Origin: an uncultured Bacillus sp.
GTDB taxonomy: Bacteria; Bacillota; Bacilli; Bacillales; DSM-1321
Length of the DNA stretch: 14,815 nucleotides
Assembly: GCA_934215995.1 (NCBI GenBank)
Contig: CAKQBC010000024.1
Coordinates: 1-14,815, forward strand
Reading direction: 5' to 3'
The notes beneath the pieces are model-generated. The model did not search any database. It saw only the letters and a list, made by a program, of their open reading frames with translations, and had not been told where the DNA came from. Every line of letters starts with the position of its first letter. Within the stretch, counting starts at the first letter, position 1. The translations under genes were made by a program, and so were the position numbers. Below, piece after piece: positions 1 through 6,332 of the stretch.

Positions 1-714
1 GACCATTGACTGCATGAGCCCTGCCACTTTTTCAAGTTCGGCAAATGCTCTAGAATGGATGACGCCGCTCCCTGCATGGATAATCGGGAAGTTGGCTTTG
101 AACAGCATTTCAGCGACAGCATCCAATTGCTCTTCCGAAGCACCTGGCGGCTGCGCAAGGCGGTATTGCCCCGGTCTTAGGAATTGGATATCACATTTGA
201 CTTTCGTGTTCAGTATATTTTCCGGAATATCGATATGGACGACGCCAGGACGCCCTTCAAAGCATTTCCGCAAAGCCATCCTCATCATTTCAGGAATTCT
301 TTCAAAAGAAGGGACGGTTTCACTCCACTTAGCGATTTTCCCGATTGTCCCGGTTTGATCGAAACACTGGTATGTGCCGCCTCGATCTGGATACATGATT
401 CCGGTCCTTCTTGAGCTTGTGATGACCAGAACGCGATTGCCTTCAGCTTCTTCAACAACAATGCCCGGCAGAATATTGGCAACGCCAGGACCGTTGCTGG
501 CCATGCAGACACCCAGCTTTCCGGTTAATCTTGCATAGGCTCCCGCCATATGTGCCGCGCTTGTTTCATGCCGGGGTGTAATCAGGTCGATGCCATAGTT
601 CTGCAGGTTTGAATAAAATCCGAAATACGTGCCATCTAGAATTCCGAAAACTTTTTCAACTTGTTCCATGCTCAGCATTTTGGCGATTACTTCGCCGCCA
701 CTCATTTCTGCCAT
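1..714 (-). CDS. Thiamine-diphosphate-dependent enzyme, acetolactate synthase superfamily (3' part beyond the window)
   Basis: The visible 238 residues are the start of a ThDP enzyme of the acetolactate synthase / decarboxylase superfamily. Residues about 5-170 form the N-terminal pyrimidine-binding domain: RHE at 48-50 supplies the cofactor-activating glutamate (E50), followed by AYARLTGKLGV and the SNGPGVAN motif at 73-80. Residues from about 193 onward start the central domain. The C-terminal diphosphate-binding domain lies outside, so the substrate cannot be read. The ATG at 714 follows a TGGAGG site 7-8 bases upstream. The gene starts only 18 bp after the dehydrogenase stop, so the two are surely co-transcribed. 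Pairing with an iron-type alcohol dehydrogenase suggests decarboxylation or carboligation giving an aldehyde or ketone that the dehydrogenase reduces, or the reverse flow; this is inference. It does not look like canonical biosynthetic IlvB, given its operon, nor like sulfoacetaldehyde acetyltransferase as I remember that sequence. Confidence 0.85.
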   Translation of the reverse strand, partial: MAEMSGGEVIAKMLSMEQVEKVFGILDGTYFGFYSNLQNYGIDLITPRHETSAAHMAGAYARLTGKLGVCMASNGPGVANILPGIVVEEAEGNRVLVITSSRRTGIMYPDRGGTYQCFDQTGTIGKIAKWSETVPSFERIPEMMRMALRKCFEGRPGVVHIDIPENILNTKVKCDIQFLRPGQYRLAQPPGASEEQLDAVAEMLFKANFPIIHAGSGVIHSRAFAELEKVAGLMQSMV

Positions 715-732
715 ATTAACGCCTCCATTTAA

Positions 733-1908
733 TTATATATATTGTTTTTTGTGCAGATTTCGCAGTTTGTCCGTCAGCTTATCGAAAATAAGCTCGATAT
801 CTTCCTTGTCCGGTATTCTGCGATTGGATGCAATGCCATTCCCGCTCAGTGCATGATCGGCGACTTCCGGAATGGATAAGGCGAATGATTCAGGATTGCC
901 TATATACGTGGCTCCATGATCATAAATCCGGAAACGGGCATTGAGGCCTTCCACAAAACGTAATGTAAGTTCAGCCAGTTCGGATGTGCTTCCTTCTTTC
1001 GGAAAACCGAGAGCGATAGCTATTTCGGCGTATCTTTCCCGGCAGCTGTCCAATCCGAACTCGATAACGAGAGGATGCAAAAGGGCGACGCTCAAACCAT
1101 GGGGAATCTGAAACTTTGCTCCGAGAGCCCTGCCGGCCGCGTGTGCCAGGTTTGTTGATGAATTAGAAAAAGCAATTCCGGCAAATGTACTGCCAAGCAG
1201 CAAATCAGCATAAATCTTTTCATCATCCGTCCGATCATATGCATGGGGGAGGGACCTGCTGATCAGCCTGATTGCGTGCAATGCATAAAAATCCGTCACT
1301 TCATTTGCTGCTGTAGATACATATGCTTCAACAGCATGTGTAAAGGCATCCAGCCCTGTGAACGCAGTAATGTCGGGCGGCAGCCCTTTTGTCCATCTCG
1401 TATCAAGAATGGCTGCATCAGGCAAAAAGGAAGGGTGTCCGGGATTTCGTTTTCTGCCGTTTTCGGTAATGACCATTACTTTGGTTGCTTCTGAACCAGA
1501 ACCGGCTGTTGTTGGAACAGCAATTAATGGCAGCCGTTCAACCAAGTCTCTGGTGTGGATCGTTTCAAGCGTTTCTTCCTCGTTTACAGAGAAAACAGAT
1601 ACGGCTTTAGCCAAATCGATGATGCTGCCCCCTCCGATGGCGGCAATGCCATCGCAATGATGTTCCTTGAGTTTTTTGATGGCCCGCAGGACGTTTTCAA
1701 AAGTTGGTTCGCCCTTTGGAGGGATAAATACGCAATAGGGAATCTTTTTTTCTGACAATAGTAATGGAATGTGATTTCTTTCTGAAAGTGTGCCTGAAAC
1801 AATGAGGAATAACTTGTTGATGTTCAACTGCGGGATAATTTGGACTAGCTGTGCTGTGCTGTGATGTCCAGAGATGATGGTAGAAGGCAAATCAATTTTA
1901 CCAATCAA
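733..1908 (-). CDS. Iron-containing (group III) alcohol dehydrogenase family protein
   Basis: This is an NAD(P)-linked, metal-dependent alcohol/aldehyde oxidoreductase of the FucO / maleylacetate reductase type. Counting from the upstream GTG at 1929, the coenzyme motif GGGSIIDLAKA is at 99-109, and the metal ligands are D194 and H198 (TGLDAFTHAVEAY), H263 (NLAHA) and H277 (IPHG). The usual second histidine of the HxxxH segment (H267 in FucO) is Arg267 here. I place the start at the TTG at 1908, seven bases after AGGAG; the GTG at 1929 has no ribosome binding site, because the AGGAG lies inside its coding sequence. The product is 391 residues, normal for the family. It sits between the GntR gene (34 bp away) and the ThDP enzyme (18 bp away), all in one operon. 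The substrate is unknown; sulfo- or phosphonoacetaldehyde reductases and maleylacetate reductases share this fold. Confidence 0.9.
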   Translation of the reverse strand: MIGKIDLPSTIISGHHSTAQLVQIIPQLNINKLFLIVSGTLSERNHIPLLLSEKKIPYCVFIPPKGEPTFENVLRAIKKLKEHHCDGIAAIGGGSIIDLAKAVSVFSVNEEETLETIHTRDLVERLPLIAVPTTAGSGSEATKVMVITENGRKRNPGHPSFLPDAAILDTRWTKGLPPDITAFTGLDAFTHAVEAYVSTAANEVTDFYALHAIRLISRSLPHAYDRTDDEKIYADLLLGSTFAGIAFSNSSTNLAHAAGRALGAKFQIPHGLSVALLHPLVIEFGLDSCRERYAEIAIALGFPKEGSTSELAELTLRFVEGLNARFRIYDHGATYIGNPESFALSIPEVADHALSGNGIASNRRIPDKEDIELIFDKLTDKLRNLHKKQYI

Positions 1909-1929
1909 ATGATTTCTCCTTTCCGGCAC

Positions 1930-1947
1930 AATGAAAGTGCTTTCATT
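1930..1947. promoter_or_regulatory. cre-like palindrome between gntR and the dehydrogenase gene
   Basis: AATGAAAG-TG-CTTTCATT is a perfect 18-bp palindrome. The inner 14 bases at 1932-1945 (TGAAAGTGCTTTCA) match the CcpA consensus TGWAANCGNTNWCA at all positions but one, T for C in the centre. It overlaps the gntR stop codon and lies just upstream of the dehydrogenase start, where a bound protein could act as a roadblock. A GntR operator is an alternative reading. Confidence 0.5.
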
Positions 1948-2680
1948 TTATGATCCACTGTTTTTTCCTTTTTGTTTGGATCCGGAAGCTGTACAGTTCA
2001 GGCTTGAAGCTGCTTGTGTAGTATTCGACTGTTTCGCCAAAAGAGTTGCGTATCATCCGTTCTACGAAGATGATATTCGTACCCGATGGGATCTGAAGCT
2101 GCAGTGAGTCGTATTCAGATATTTCTTTACATGAAATGATTTGTTCTGCTTCGTAAATATCGACTCCGAGTTCATTTTCAATGAGGTCGTAGATAACGGC
2201 ATTTTCTAAATCAAATGCTTCCAGCCTGTTGCCGATGTCCGGTGAATAATAATGTCTTTCGACAGCGATCGGTAAGCTGTTGGCTGTCCTAAGGCGTGCG
2301 ATGGAGTAAAAAGTTGGTTCCTGGAGGAAGTCTGAAGCTGCTTTCGGTTCTGTCGCCATGCCGCTGTACAACAGAGTCGAACCGGGGTTCATACCCATGC
2401 TTTTAATTGTTTCTGTCAGGCTATGCAGGGAATTGAGCGAATCCTGTACAGCTGAATTAGTTGTGGAAATATAAGTGCCTTTTCCATGGATTTTTTTCAA
2501 TAACCCTTCGTTGACGAGGTGGGCAATGGCTTCACGTATTGTGGTCCTGCTTACGGAAAACCGGTCCATCAGCTCTCTTTCACTTGGAATTTTCTCGTCG
2601 TAGTGTTTAGCATGGATTTCCTTTCTTAAAAGCTCTTTAATTTGGGCATGGAGCGGAATAGGGTTGTTGGCATTGATCAT
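1943..2680 (-). CDS. GntR-family transcriptional regulator (HutC/UTRA subfamily)
   Basis: This is a ligand-responsive DNA-binding regulator, most likely the local repressor of the operon it heads. Residues about 8-72 form the winged helix-turn-helix, with the family signature IPSERELMDRFSVSRTTIREA and the wing LLKKIHGKGTYI. Residues about 90-240 form a UTRA effector domain, with the typical PIAVERHYYSPDI stretch and a YYTSSFKPELYSF end. The ATG at 2680 is chosen because it lies 7 bases after AAAGGGGG; the ATG at 2686 is only one base from that site. The product is 245 residues, typical for the subfamily. It is first in the operon and is followed after 34 bp by the dehydrogenase. The effector is probably a substrate or intermediate of the downstream enzymes (inference). 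Confidence 0.93.
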   Translation of the reverse strand: MINANNPIPLHAQIKELLRKEIHAKHYDEKIPSERELMDRFSVSRTTIREAIAHLVNEGLLKKIHGKGTYISTTNSAVQDSLNSLHSLTETIKSMGMNPGSTLLYSGMATEPKAASDFLQEPTFYSIARLRTANSLPIAVERHYYSPDIGNRLEAFDLENAVIYDLIENELGVDIYEAEQIISCKEISEYDSLQLQIPSGTNIIFVERMIRNSFGETVEYYTSSFKPELYSFRIQTKRKKQWIIK

Positions 2681-2708
2681 TGGCATACCCCCTTTACATA
2701 CGATTGAT

Positions 2709-2723
2709 CGTTACGTCATAACG
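2709..2723. promoter_or_regulatory. Inverted repeat in the gntR leader, candidate GntR operator
   Basis: CGTTA-CGTCA-TAACG forms an inverted repeat with 5-bp arms, about 30 bases upstream of the gntR start and downstream of the predicted transcription start. The position suits autoregulation, but the arms are short and the sequence is not the common HutC-type GTNTANAC site, so the assignment is weak. Confidence 0.3.
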
Positions 2724-2775
2724 TCCGTACCAGTTATTTTGCAACTGTCACAGAATATTCAAAATTCTTACAGTG

Positions 2776-2804
2776 ATTATATAAAGCGCTTACATAAAAT
2801 GCAA
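2776..2804 (-). promoter_or_regulatory. SigA promoter of the gntR operon with a cre site in the spacer
   Basis: On the minus strand TTGCAT (2804-2799) is followed after exactly 17 bases by a perfect TATAAT (2781-2776). The spacer and first -10 base contain TGTAAGCGCTTTAT (2794-2781), which matches 12 of 14 positions of the CcpA consensus, with all of the first twelve correct. Binding there would block RNA polymerase directly, so carbon catabolite repression of the operon is expected. Transcription would start near 2769, giving a leader of about 90 bases. Confidence 0.75.
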
Positions 2805-2894
2805 TGATATTTTCAGTTTACTAAAAAATATATTTATATAGTTAGTGGAGCAGAGATGGATATGAAAGGCTGAATGCTCCGTAATGGGATAGAA

Positions 2895-2928
2895 GAACAT
2901 GGCGCGCTCCTAATGAACCGCCATGTTC
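2895..2928 (-). terminator. Hairpin downstream of the small membrane protein gene
   Basis: GAACATGGCG at 2895-2904 pairs perfectly with CGCCATGTTC at 2919-2928 (10 bp, 14-base loop). On the minus strand the stem is followed by a pyrimidine-rich stretch (TTCTAT) rather than a proper U-run, so it may be a weak terminator for the gene ending at 3000 or an mRNA 3'-end stem. Confidence 0.4.
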
Positions 2929-2999
2929 ACCTGCATTGATGGTTAAGAAGAAATATATGCACTAGCCTTTATAAGAATGAATATACGCGGAAAGATCTG

Positions 3000-3266
3000 T
3001 CACACTTTCTTTTTGAAAATTCCGATCAATAAAAGGATGATTCCGAGCAAGAAGATGCCAGGGAAGAGAATCAGTGCAATGCCTAAAGCCCCGAACCCAT
3101 CGCTTATCGTAAGACTGATGGACCATCCGAGAAACGGAGCGAACAGGAACGCGGTGAGAAGCCCCCAAACGATATACTTTTGTTTGTTGCTTTTACGCAA
3201 TGTAAGAATAAATCCAAGGTACACTCCAATCAGGGGAATAACCAATGCAAATAAAAAATCGTTCAT
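3000..3266 (-). CDS. Small hydrophobic membrane protein, function unknown
   Basis: The 88-residue product is almost entirely membrane-embedded. Hydrophobic segments lie at about 3-22, 33-54 and 59-84; a basic stretch (RKSNKQK) follows the first and a KKK tail the last. The start is well supported: GGAGG precedes the ATG at 3266 by 6-7 bases. I do not recognise the family and see no catalytic motif. It is a single gene with about 380 bp to the divergent AraC gene on one side and the gntR promoter region on the other. The size and layout recall the many small membrane proteins of Bacillus, but no role can be read from the sequence. Confidence 0.75.
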   Translation of the reverse strand: MNDFLFALVIPLIGVYLGFILTLRKSNKQKYIVWGLLTAFLFAPFLGWSISLTISDGFGALGIALILFPGIFLLGIILLLIGIFKKKV

Positions 3267-3649
3267 AAACGTCCTCCAATCTGATTCGCTTCCAGCATGA
3301 GAGATTTCTTATTTCTAACCGTATTCTCCATTGCTTTCAGGTTATATGTTTATTTTACAATTTATTGAAAATTTGGTCAAAAATATATGCTATTCAAAGC
3401 ATTAATGGCGGGTTTCTGAAAAATTTCCCGGGAAAATCAGCAGGCAGCACATAGAAAATGTCGAACTATAGAAAGGGATTTCAATCCTTATTGGCGGATC
3501 ATTTCTATCCCTCTTCAATTGTATATGTTGCTTGGTAAGAACTTATTTCTAGGCAAGAAAGAATGCATTTTAAACCTGCCGCAGCTAAGCATGGAATGAC
3601 CAGCTATTCATTCGCTGATGCCTTATGCTATTAACAAGGAGTGATTCAT
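3267..3649. other. Divergent intergenic region upstream of the AraC-type gene
   Basis: This 383-bp region has no credible coding sequence. It contains a 12-bp palindrome (TTTCCCGGGAAA, 3423-3434), a single Spo0A-box-like 7-mer TGTCGAA (3459-3465), a loose inverted repeat with arms ATAGAAA (3468-3474) and TTTCTAT (3502-3508), and GAATGA/TCATTC arms (3594-3613) about 40 bases before the AraC start. The last pair could be an operator. None of these is strong alone, and I find no convincing -35/-10 pair. Confidence 0.4.
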
Positions 3650-4513
3650 ATGTTTTGGATTGAAGCCATACAGAAGGCGATTGATTTTATGGAAAAGAAT
3701 TTGACAGAACCGATTACGGTGGATGACATTGCCAGGGAGGCTAATTTTTCAACGTTCCATTTCCAAAGGACCTTCACCATTTTGACGGATACATCTATAG
3801 GGGAATACTTGCGGAGAAGGAGATTGACAATGGCTGCCCAGGATCTGTTTCAAACGGATGATAAAATCATAGATATCGCCTTCAAATATGGGTATGATAC
3901 TCCGGAAGCCTTCGCCAAAGCTTTTCGCCGCCAGCATGGCCTTTCGCCAACAGATGCGCGAAAATCTTTGAAGAAGGTCAAATCATATAACCGTCTCGCC
4001 ATTCAGGTGAGCTTGAAGGGGGCAGAACCGATGAAGTATGCGATTGTGGAGAAAGAAGCGTTTCGATTGGCCGGAATTAAGAGGGAATATTCATTGGATA
4101 ATGAAGAGAATCTGAAAGGGATTCCGAAGCTTTGGGATGAAGTGAACAGTGACGGGACTTGCGATGAACTAATCAGGTTAAACAATGGGGATTTGAGGGC
4201 GATTTTGGGGGTCTGTGTGGTGCCGGAAGAGCGGAGGAATCAGAATCTCATTGAATATTGGGTTGCTGCTGAGTATGCAGGGGAGGAACCTGATGGGTTC
4301 CAGAAAATCGACATTCCGGCATCGAAGTGGGCTATTTTCGAAGTGCATGGGGCTATGCCGGATGCGATCCGGAAAGTTTGGAAACAAATTTTCTCCGAAT
4401 GGTTCCCATCCAATGGTTACGAGCATGCCATAGGGCCTGAATTGGAAGTCTATCCGCCAGGAGATCCATCGAGTGAAACCTACTATTCGGAAATATGGAT
4501 ACCCGTTATGTGA
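3650..4513 (+). CDS. AraC-family transcriptional regulator with C-terminal GyrI-like effector-binding domain
   Basis: Residues about 6-108 form the AraC/XylS DNA-binding domain with two helix-turn-helix units: the first around 24-45 (ITVDDIAREANFSTFHFQRTF), the second around 72-95 (IIDIAFKYGYDTPEAFAKAF, then RRQHGLSPTDARK). Residues about 128-287 form a GyrI / SOUL-like small-molecule binding domain, as in Rob-type and multidrug-sensing regulators, ending in YYSEIWIPV. The N-terminal placement of the DNA-binding domain fits that subgroup. The ATG at 3650 lies 8 bases after AAGGAG; the GTG at 3641 overlaps that site and is rejected. The next gene, encoding a voltage-sensor-like membrane protein, begins 119 bp downstream on the same strand and could be a target, though nothing proves it. 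Ligand unknown. Confidence 0.93.
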   Translation: MFWIEAIQKAIDFMEKNLTEPITVDDIAREANFSTFHFQRTFTILTDTSIGEYLRRRRLTMAAQDLFQTDDKIIDIAFKYGYDTPEAFAKAFRRQHGLSPTDARKSLKKVKSYNRLAIQVSLKGAEPMKYAIVEKEAFRLAGIKREYSLDNEENLKGIPKLWDEVNSDGTCDELIRLNNGDLRAILGVCVVPEERRNQNLIEYWVAAEYAGEEPDGFQKIDIPASKWAIFEVHGAMPDAIRKVWKQIFSEWFPSNGYEHAIGPELEVYPPGDPSSETYYSEIWIPVM

Positions 4514-4586
4514 GTGGAAGTCCGTGAGGTATGCCGAATTTGGGCTTAACCTGGCAGGAAAGCCAATATAGTAGTAATATACTGTT

Positions 4587-4621
4587 CCTGTGCGCTATAC
4601 TTATAGTAGTATATGCACAGG
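4587..4621 (+). promoter_or_regulatory. Hairpin sequestering the ribosome binding site of the voltage-sensor-like gene
   Basis: CCTGTGC (4587-4593) pairs with GCACAGG (4615-4621), and inside it TATACT (4596-4601) pairs with AGTATA (4608-4613) around the loop TATAGT. Internal mismatches are GC on one side and T on the other. The AGG at the end of the right arm is the first part of the AGGAG site (4619-4623) of the gene starting at 4633. The stem would hold most of that site and could act as a thermosensor or another translational switch. As DNA, the same bases could be a repressor operator; the 10-mer TATAGTAGTA occurs at 4567-4576 and again at 4602-4611. Confidence 0.5.
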
Positions 4622-4632
4622 AGCGATGCACG

Positions 4633-5046
4633 ATGGACAGAGCGAAATGGGAAAGCCGATATTATCTTGTATCCTTTCTCCTATCATTATATCTATTGTT
4701 TTCAATTGCTGTCGGGTATATGGATGTATCCGATCAATTCAGGGAAATCAATCACATCATCACAATCTGTATTTTAGTATTCTTTGTGGCGGAAATTATT
4801 TTTCTCTATTTCATCACCAAAGATAAAAAGCAATTCTTTAAGGATAATTGGATTTCTATTGCTGCCATCGCTGTTTCCCTGCCGCTTGCTACCCTATTCC
4901 ATATGTTTGAGCAGACGGGGGTTTTCTTTGCGATTTACCTTGTGAAAGCCACAAAAGTCGTAAAATTCACAAAGCTGGTTAAGGTATTCAAAACGGTGAA
5001 GCTCGGCAAAAAGACAGCGAAAAGCATGAAAAAGCGATCCTTATGA
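4633..5046 (+). CDS. Voltage-sensor-domain-like membrane protein without pore
   Basis: The 137-residue protein has the layout of an isolated voltage-sensor domain. S1 is at about 10-29, S2 at 40-62 with F51-V-A-E54 matching the FxxE charge-transfer motif of voltage-gated channels, S3 at about 73-91, and an S4-like segment from about 97 with Lys at 105, 108, 111, 114, 117, 120, 123 and 126. The chain ends 11 residues later, so there is no S5-pore-S6. The acidic residue normally in S3 (N-x-x-D) appears as Ser75/Ile76. The ATG at 4633 lies 9 bases after AGGAG; the in-frame ATG at 4531 lacks spacing for a ribosome binding site and would add an extra hydrophobic stretch. It follows the AraC gene and ends at a strong terminator. 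Proton channels and sensor-only proteins of eukaryotes share this layout, but a truncated ion-channel family or a lipid-binding polybasic helix are alternatives. Confidence 0.75.
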   Translation: MDRAKWESRYYLVSFLLSLYLLFSIAVGYMDVSDQFREINHIITICILVFFVAEIIFLYFITKDKKQFFKDNWISIAAIAVSLPLATLFHMFEQTGVFFAIYLVKATKVVKFTKLVKVFKTVKLGKKTAKSMKKRSL

Positions 5047-5068
5047 TATTACGGGGATTCGGTATAAT

Positions 5069-5105
5069 CATCCATACGCTTAATCAAAGGCTATGGATGT
5101 TTTTT
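5069..5105 (+). terminator. Rho-independent terminator after the voltage-sensor-like gene
   Basis: CATCCATA (5069-5076) pairs with TATGGATG (5092-5099) and is followed directly by six T residues (5100-5105), 23 bp after the stop codon. This separates the gene from the des module. Confidence 0.85.
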
Positions 5106-5165
5106 AATGGCGCCAGGCCTTCGACAGGGAATTTTTTCGGATAACATTCATACAACCATTACGTT

Positions 5166-5194
5166 TGTCATATAGTGCACGTGACATCTATGTC
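5166..5194. promoter_or_regulatory. Candidate DesR binding region upstream of des
   Basis: TGTCA (5166-5170) and TGACA (5182-5186) form an inverted repeat with an 11-base spacer, and an overlapping palindrome GACAT-CT-ATGTC covers 5183-5194. Together they put three TGTC/GACA half-sites just upstream of the des -35 region. Phosphorylated DesR of B. subtilis activates des from tandem sites in this position, so this is the likely binding region; the exact sites are inferred. Confidence 0.5.
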
Positions 5195-5223
5195 TGCAAA
5201 TTAGAAATTCCTTTCTATATAAT
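5195..5223 (+). promoter_or_regulatory. Activator-type promoter of des
   Basis: A perfect -10 TATAAT (5218-5223) has at 17-bp distance only TGCAAA (5195-5200) as a -35, a poor match to TTGACA. A good -10 with a poor -35 right beside the TGTC/GACA repeats is what an activator-dependent, cold-induced des promoter should look like. Transcription would begin near 5230. Confidence 0.6.
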
Positions 5224-5260
5224 GAATATCATTAGAGATATAGAAATGGAGTTTTGTTGA

Positions 5261-6283
5261 ATGAAAATATCTGAAAAACAAGTGAAACTCAGAAAATCCA
5301 TCAACCCTTATGAAAAGTCGGAAACTCGGGCCAGCATAAAACAATTGGTCAACACGTTTGTCCCATTTTTCTTCCTATGGTACGTTGCATATGAACTTCT
5401 GTCCATTTCGGTTTGGCTTATGCTGCCGGTCGCGGTTGTGGCAGCTGGTTTTTTGACAAGAATCTTTATCATCTTCCACGATTGCTGCCATAATTCCTTC
5501 TTCAGGAATCACCGTGCGAATGTGATTGTCGGGAACATTGCGGGTGTCTTGACGCTTTTTCCTTTTAGGCAATGGCAGCACAGCCATAATGTCCATCATG
5601 CCGGGAGCGGAAACCTTGATAAGCGCGGAGTAGGGGATATTTGGATGCTGACAGTGGATGAATACTATGCTGCCCCATTGGCAACAAGGCTGAAGTACCG
5701 CTTGTACCGCAACCCGCTCGTTATGTTCGGATTGGGCCCGATCTATGCTTTCCTTATAGCCAACCGCTTTAACAAAAAAGGGGCCAGGAAAAAAGAGCGG
5801 ATGAATACGTATGGCATCAATTTGGCTATTGTCCTATTGGTTACAGGAATGTGTTTCCTGGTCGGATGGCAATCCTTCTTGCTCGTACAGGGAACAATCT
5901 TTTACATTTCAGGTGTGGCAGGGGTGTGGCTGTTCTATGTCCAGCATACTTTCGAAGATTCGTATTTCGAGGAAAATGATGAATGGGAATATGTCAAGGC
6001 AGCTGTTGAGGGAAGCTCCTTTTATAAGCTTCCAAAGCCCCTTCAGTGGATGACGGGCAACATTGGATACCATCATGTCCATCATCTGAGTCCGAGAGTG
6101 CCGAATTATAAGTTGGAAGAAGCGCATAAAAACACCGCTCCTTTACAGAATGTTCCGACGGTCACTTTGCTGACAAGCTTGAAATCCTTGAAGTTCCGCT
6201 TATGGGATGAGGAAGGGAAAAGATTTGTAACCTTTAAGGACAGCAGAAAAACAACGGAGATGAACGGCAGGGCAATCCAATAA
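5261..6283 (+). CDS. des: Membrane fatty-acid desaturase (acyl-lipid desaturase)
   Basis: This integral membrane di-iron enzyme would insert a double bond into membrane phospholipid acyl chains, restoring fluidity in the cold. The three histidine boxes are H73-DCC-H77, H109-NV-H112-H113 and H271-HV-H274-H275, with an extra His at 229 (YVQHTFED). Hydrophobic segments at about 30-72, 90-101, 152-168, 185-200 and 205-228 anchor it. At 340 residues it is close to B. subtilis Des (about 350). The ATG at 5261 has GGAG 9 bases upstream. It is followed on the same strand by desK and desR, the standard thermosensing partners, which makes the assignment to Des (Delta5-type) likely, although regioselectivity cannot be read from sequence. 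Confidence 0.93.
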   Translation: MKISEKQVKLRKSINPYEKSETRASIKQLVNTFVPFFFLWYVAYELLSISVWLMLPVAVVAAGFLTRIFIIFHDCCHNSFFRNHRANVIVGNIAGVLTLFPFRQWQHSHNVHHAGSGNLDKRGVGDIWMLTVDEYYAAPLATRLKYRLYRNPLVMFGLGPIYAFLIANRFNKKGARKKERMNTYGINLAIVLLVTGMCFLVGWQSFLLVQGTIFYISGVAGVWLFYVQHTFEDSYFEENDEWEYVKAAVEGSSFYKLPKPLQWMTGNIGYHHVHHLSPRVPNYKLEEAHKNTAPLQNVPTVTLLTSLKSLKFRLWDEEGKRFVTFKDSRKTTEMNGRAIQ

Positions 6284-6314
6284 AATTGCTTCTTTTGCTG
6301 GAAGAAAATGATAG

Positions 6315-6320
6315 TATAAT
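6315..6320 (+). promoter_or_regulatory. Candidate -10 box of a separate desKR promoter
   Basis: A perfect TATAAT lies between des and desK, but the -35 is poor (TTTTGC at 6293-6298, 16-base spacer). It may give low basal expression of the sensor pair independent of des. Confidence 0.35.
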
Positions 6321-6332
6321 AGGTAGAATCAA

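Larger units (their letters stand above)
2681..2999. other. Intergenic region between gntR and the small membrane protein gene
   Basis: This 319-bp gap holds the gntR promoter, cre site and leader repeat described separately, and a hairpin at 2895-2928. I see no additional open reading frame with a convincing ribosome binding site in it. Confidence 0.6.

Noticed and set aside
1909..1929. GTG start of the iron-type dehydrogenase
   Set aside because: The only ribosome binding site in the area lies downstream of this GTG and is correctly spaced for the TTG at 1908.
3459..3465. Single Spo0A-box-like 7-mer upstream of the AraC-type gene
   Set aside because: A lone 7-mer is expected by chance at this frequency and no second box or matching promoter is nearby.
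4531..4632. Upstream in-frame ATG extending the voltage-sensor-like protein by 34 residues
   Set aside because: No properly spaced ribosome binding site, and the extension translates the hairpin; the ATG at 4633 has AGGAG at good distance and leaves exactly four membrane segments.
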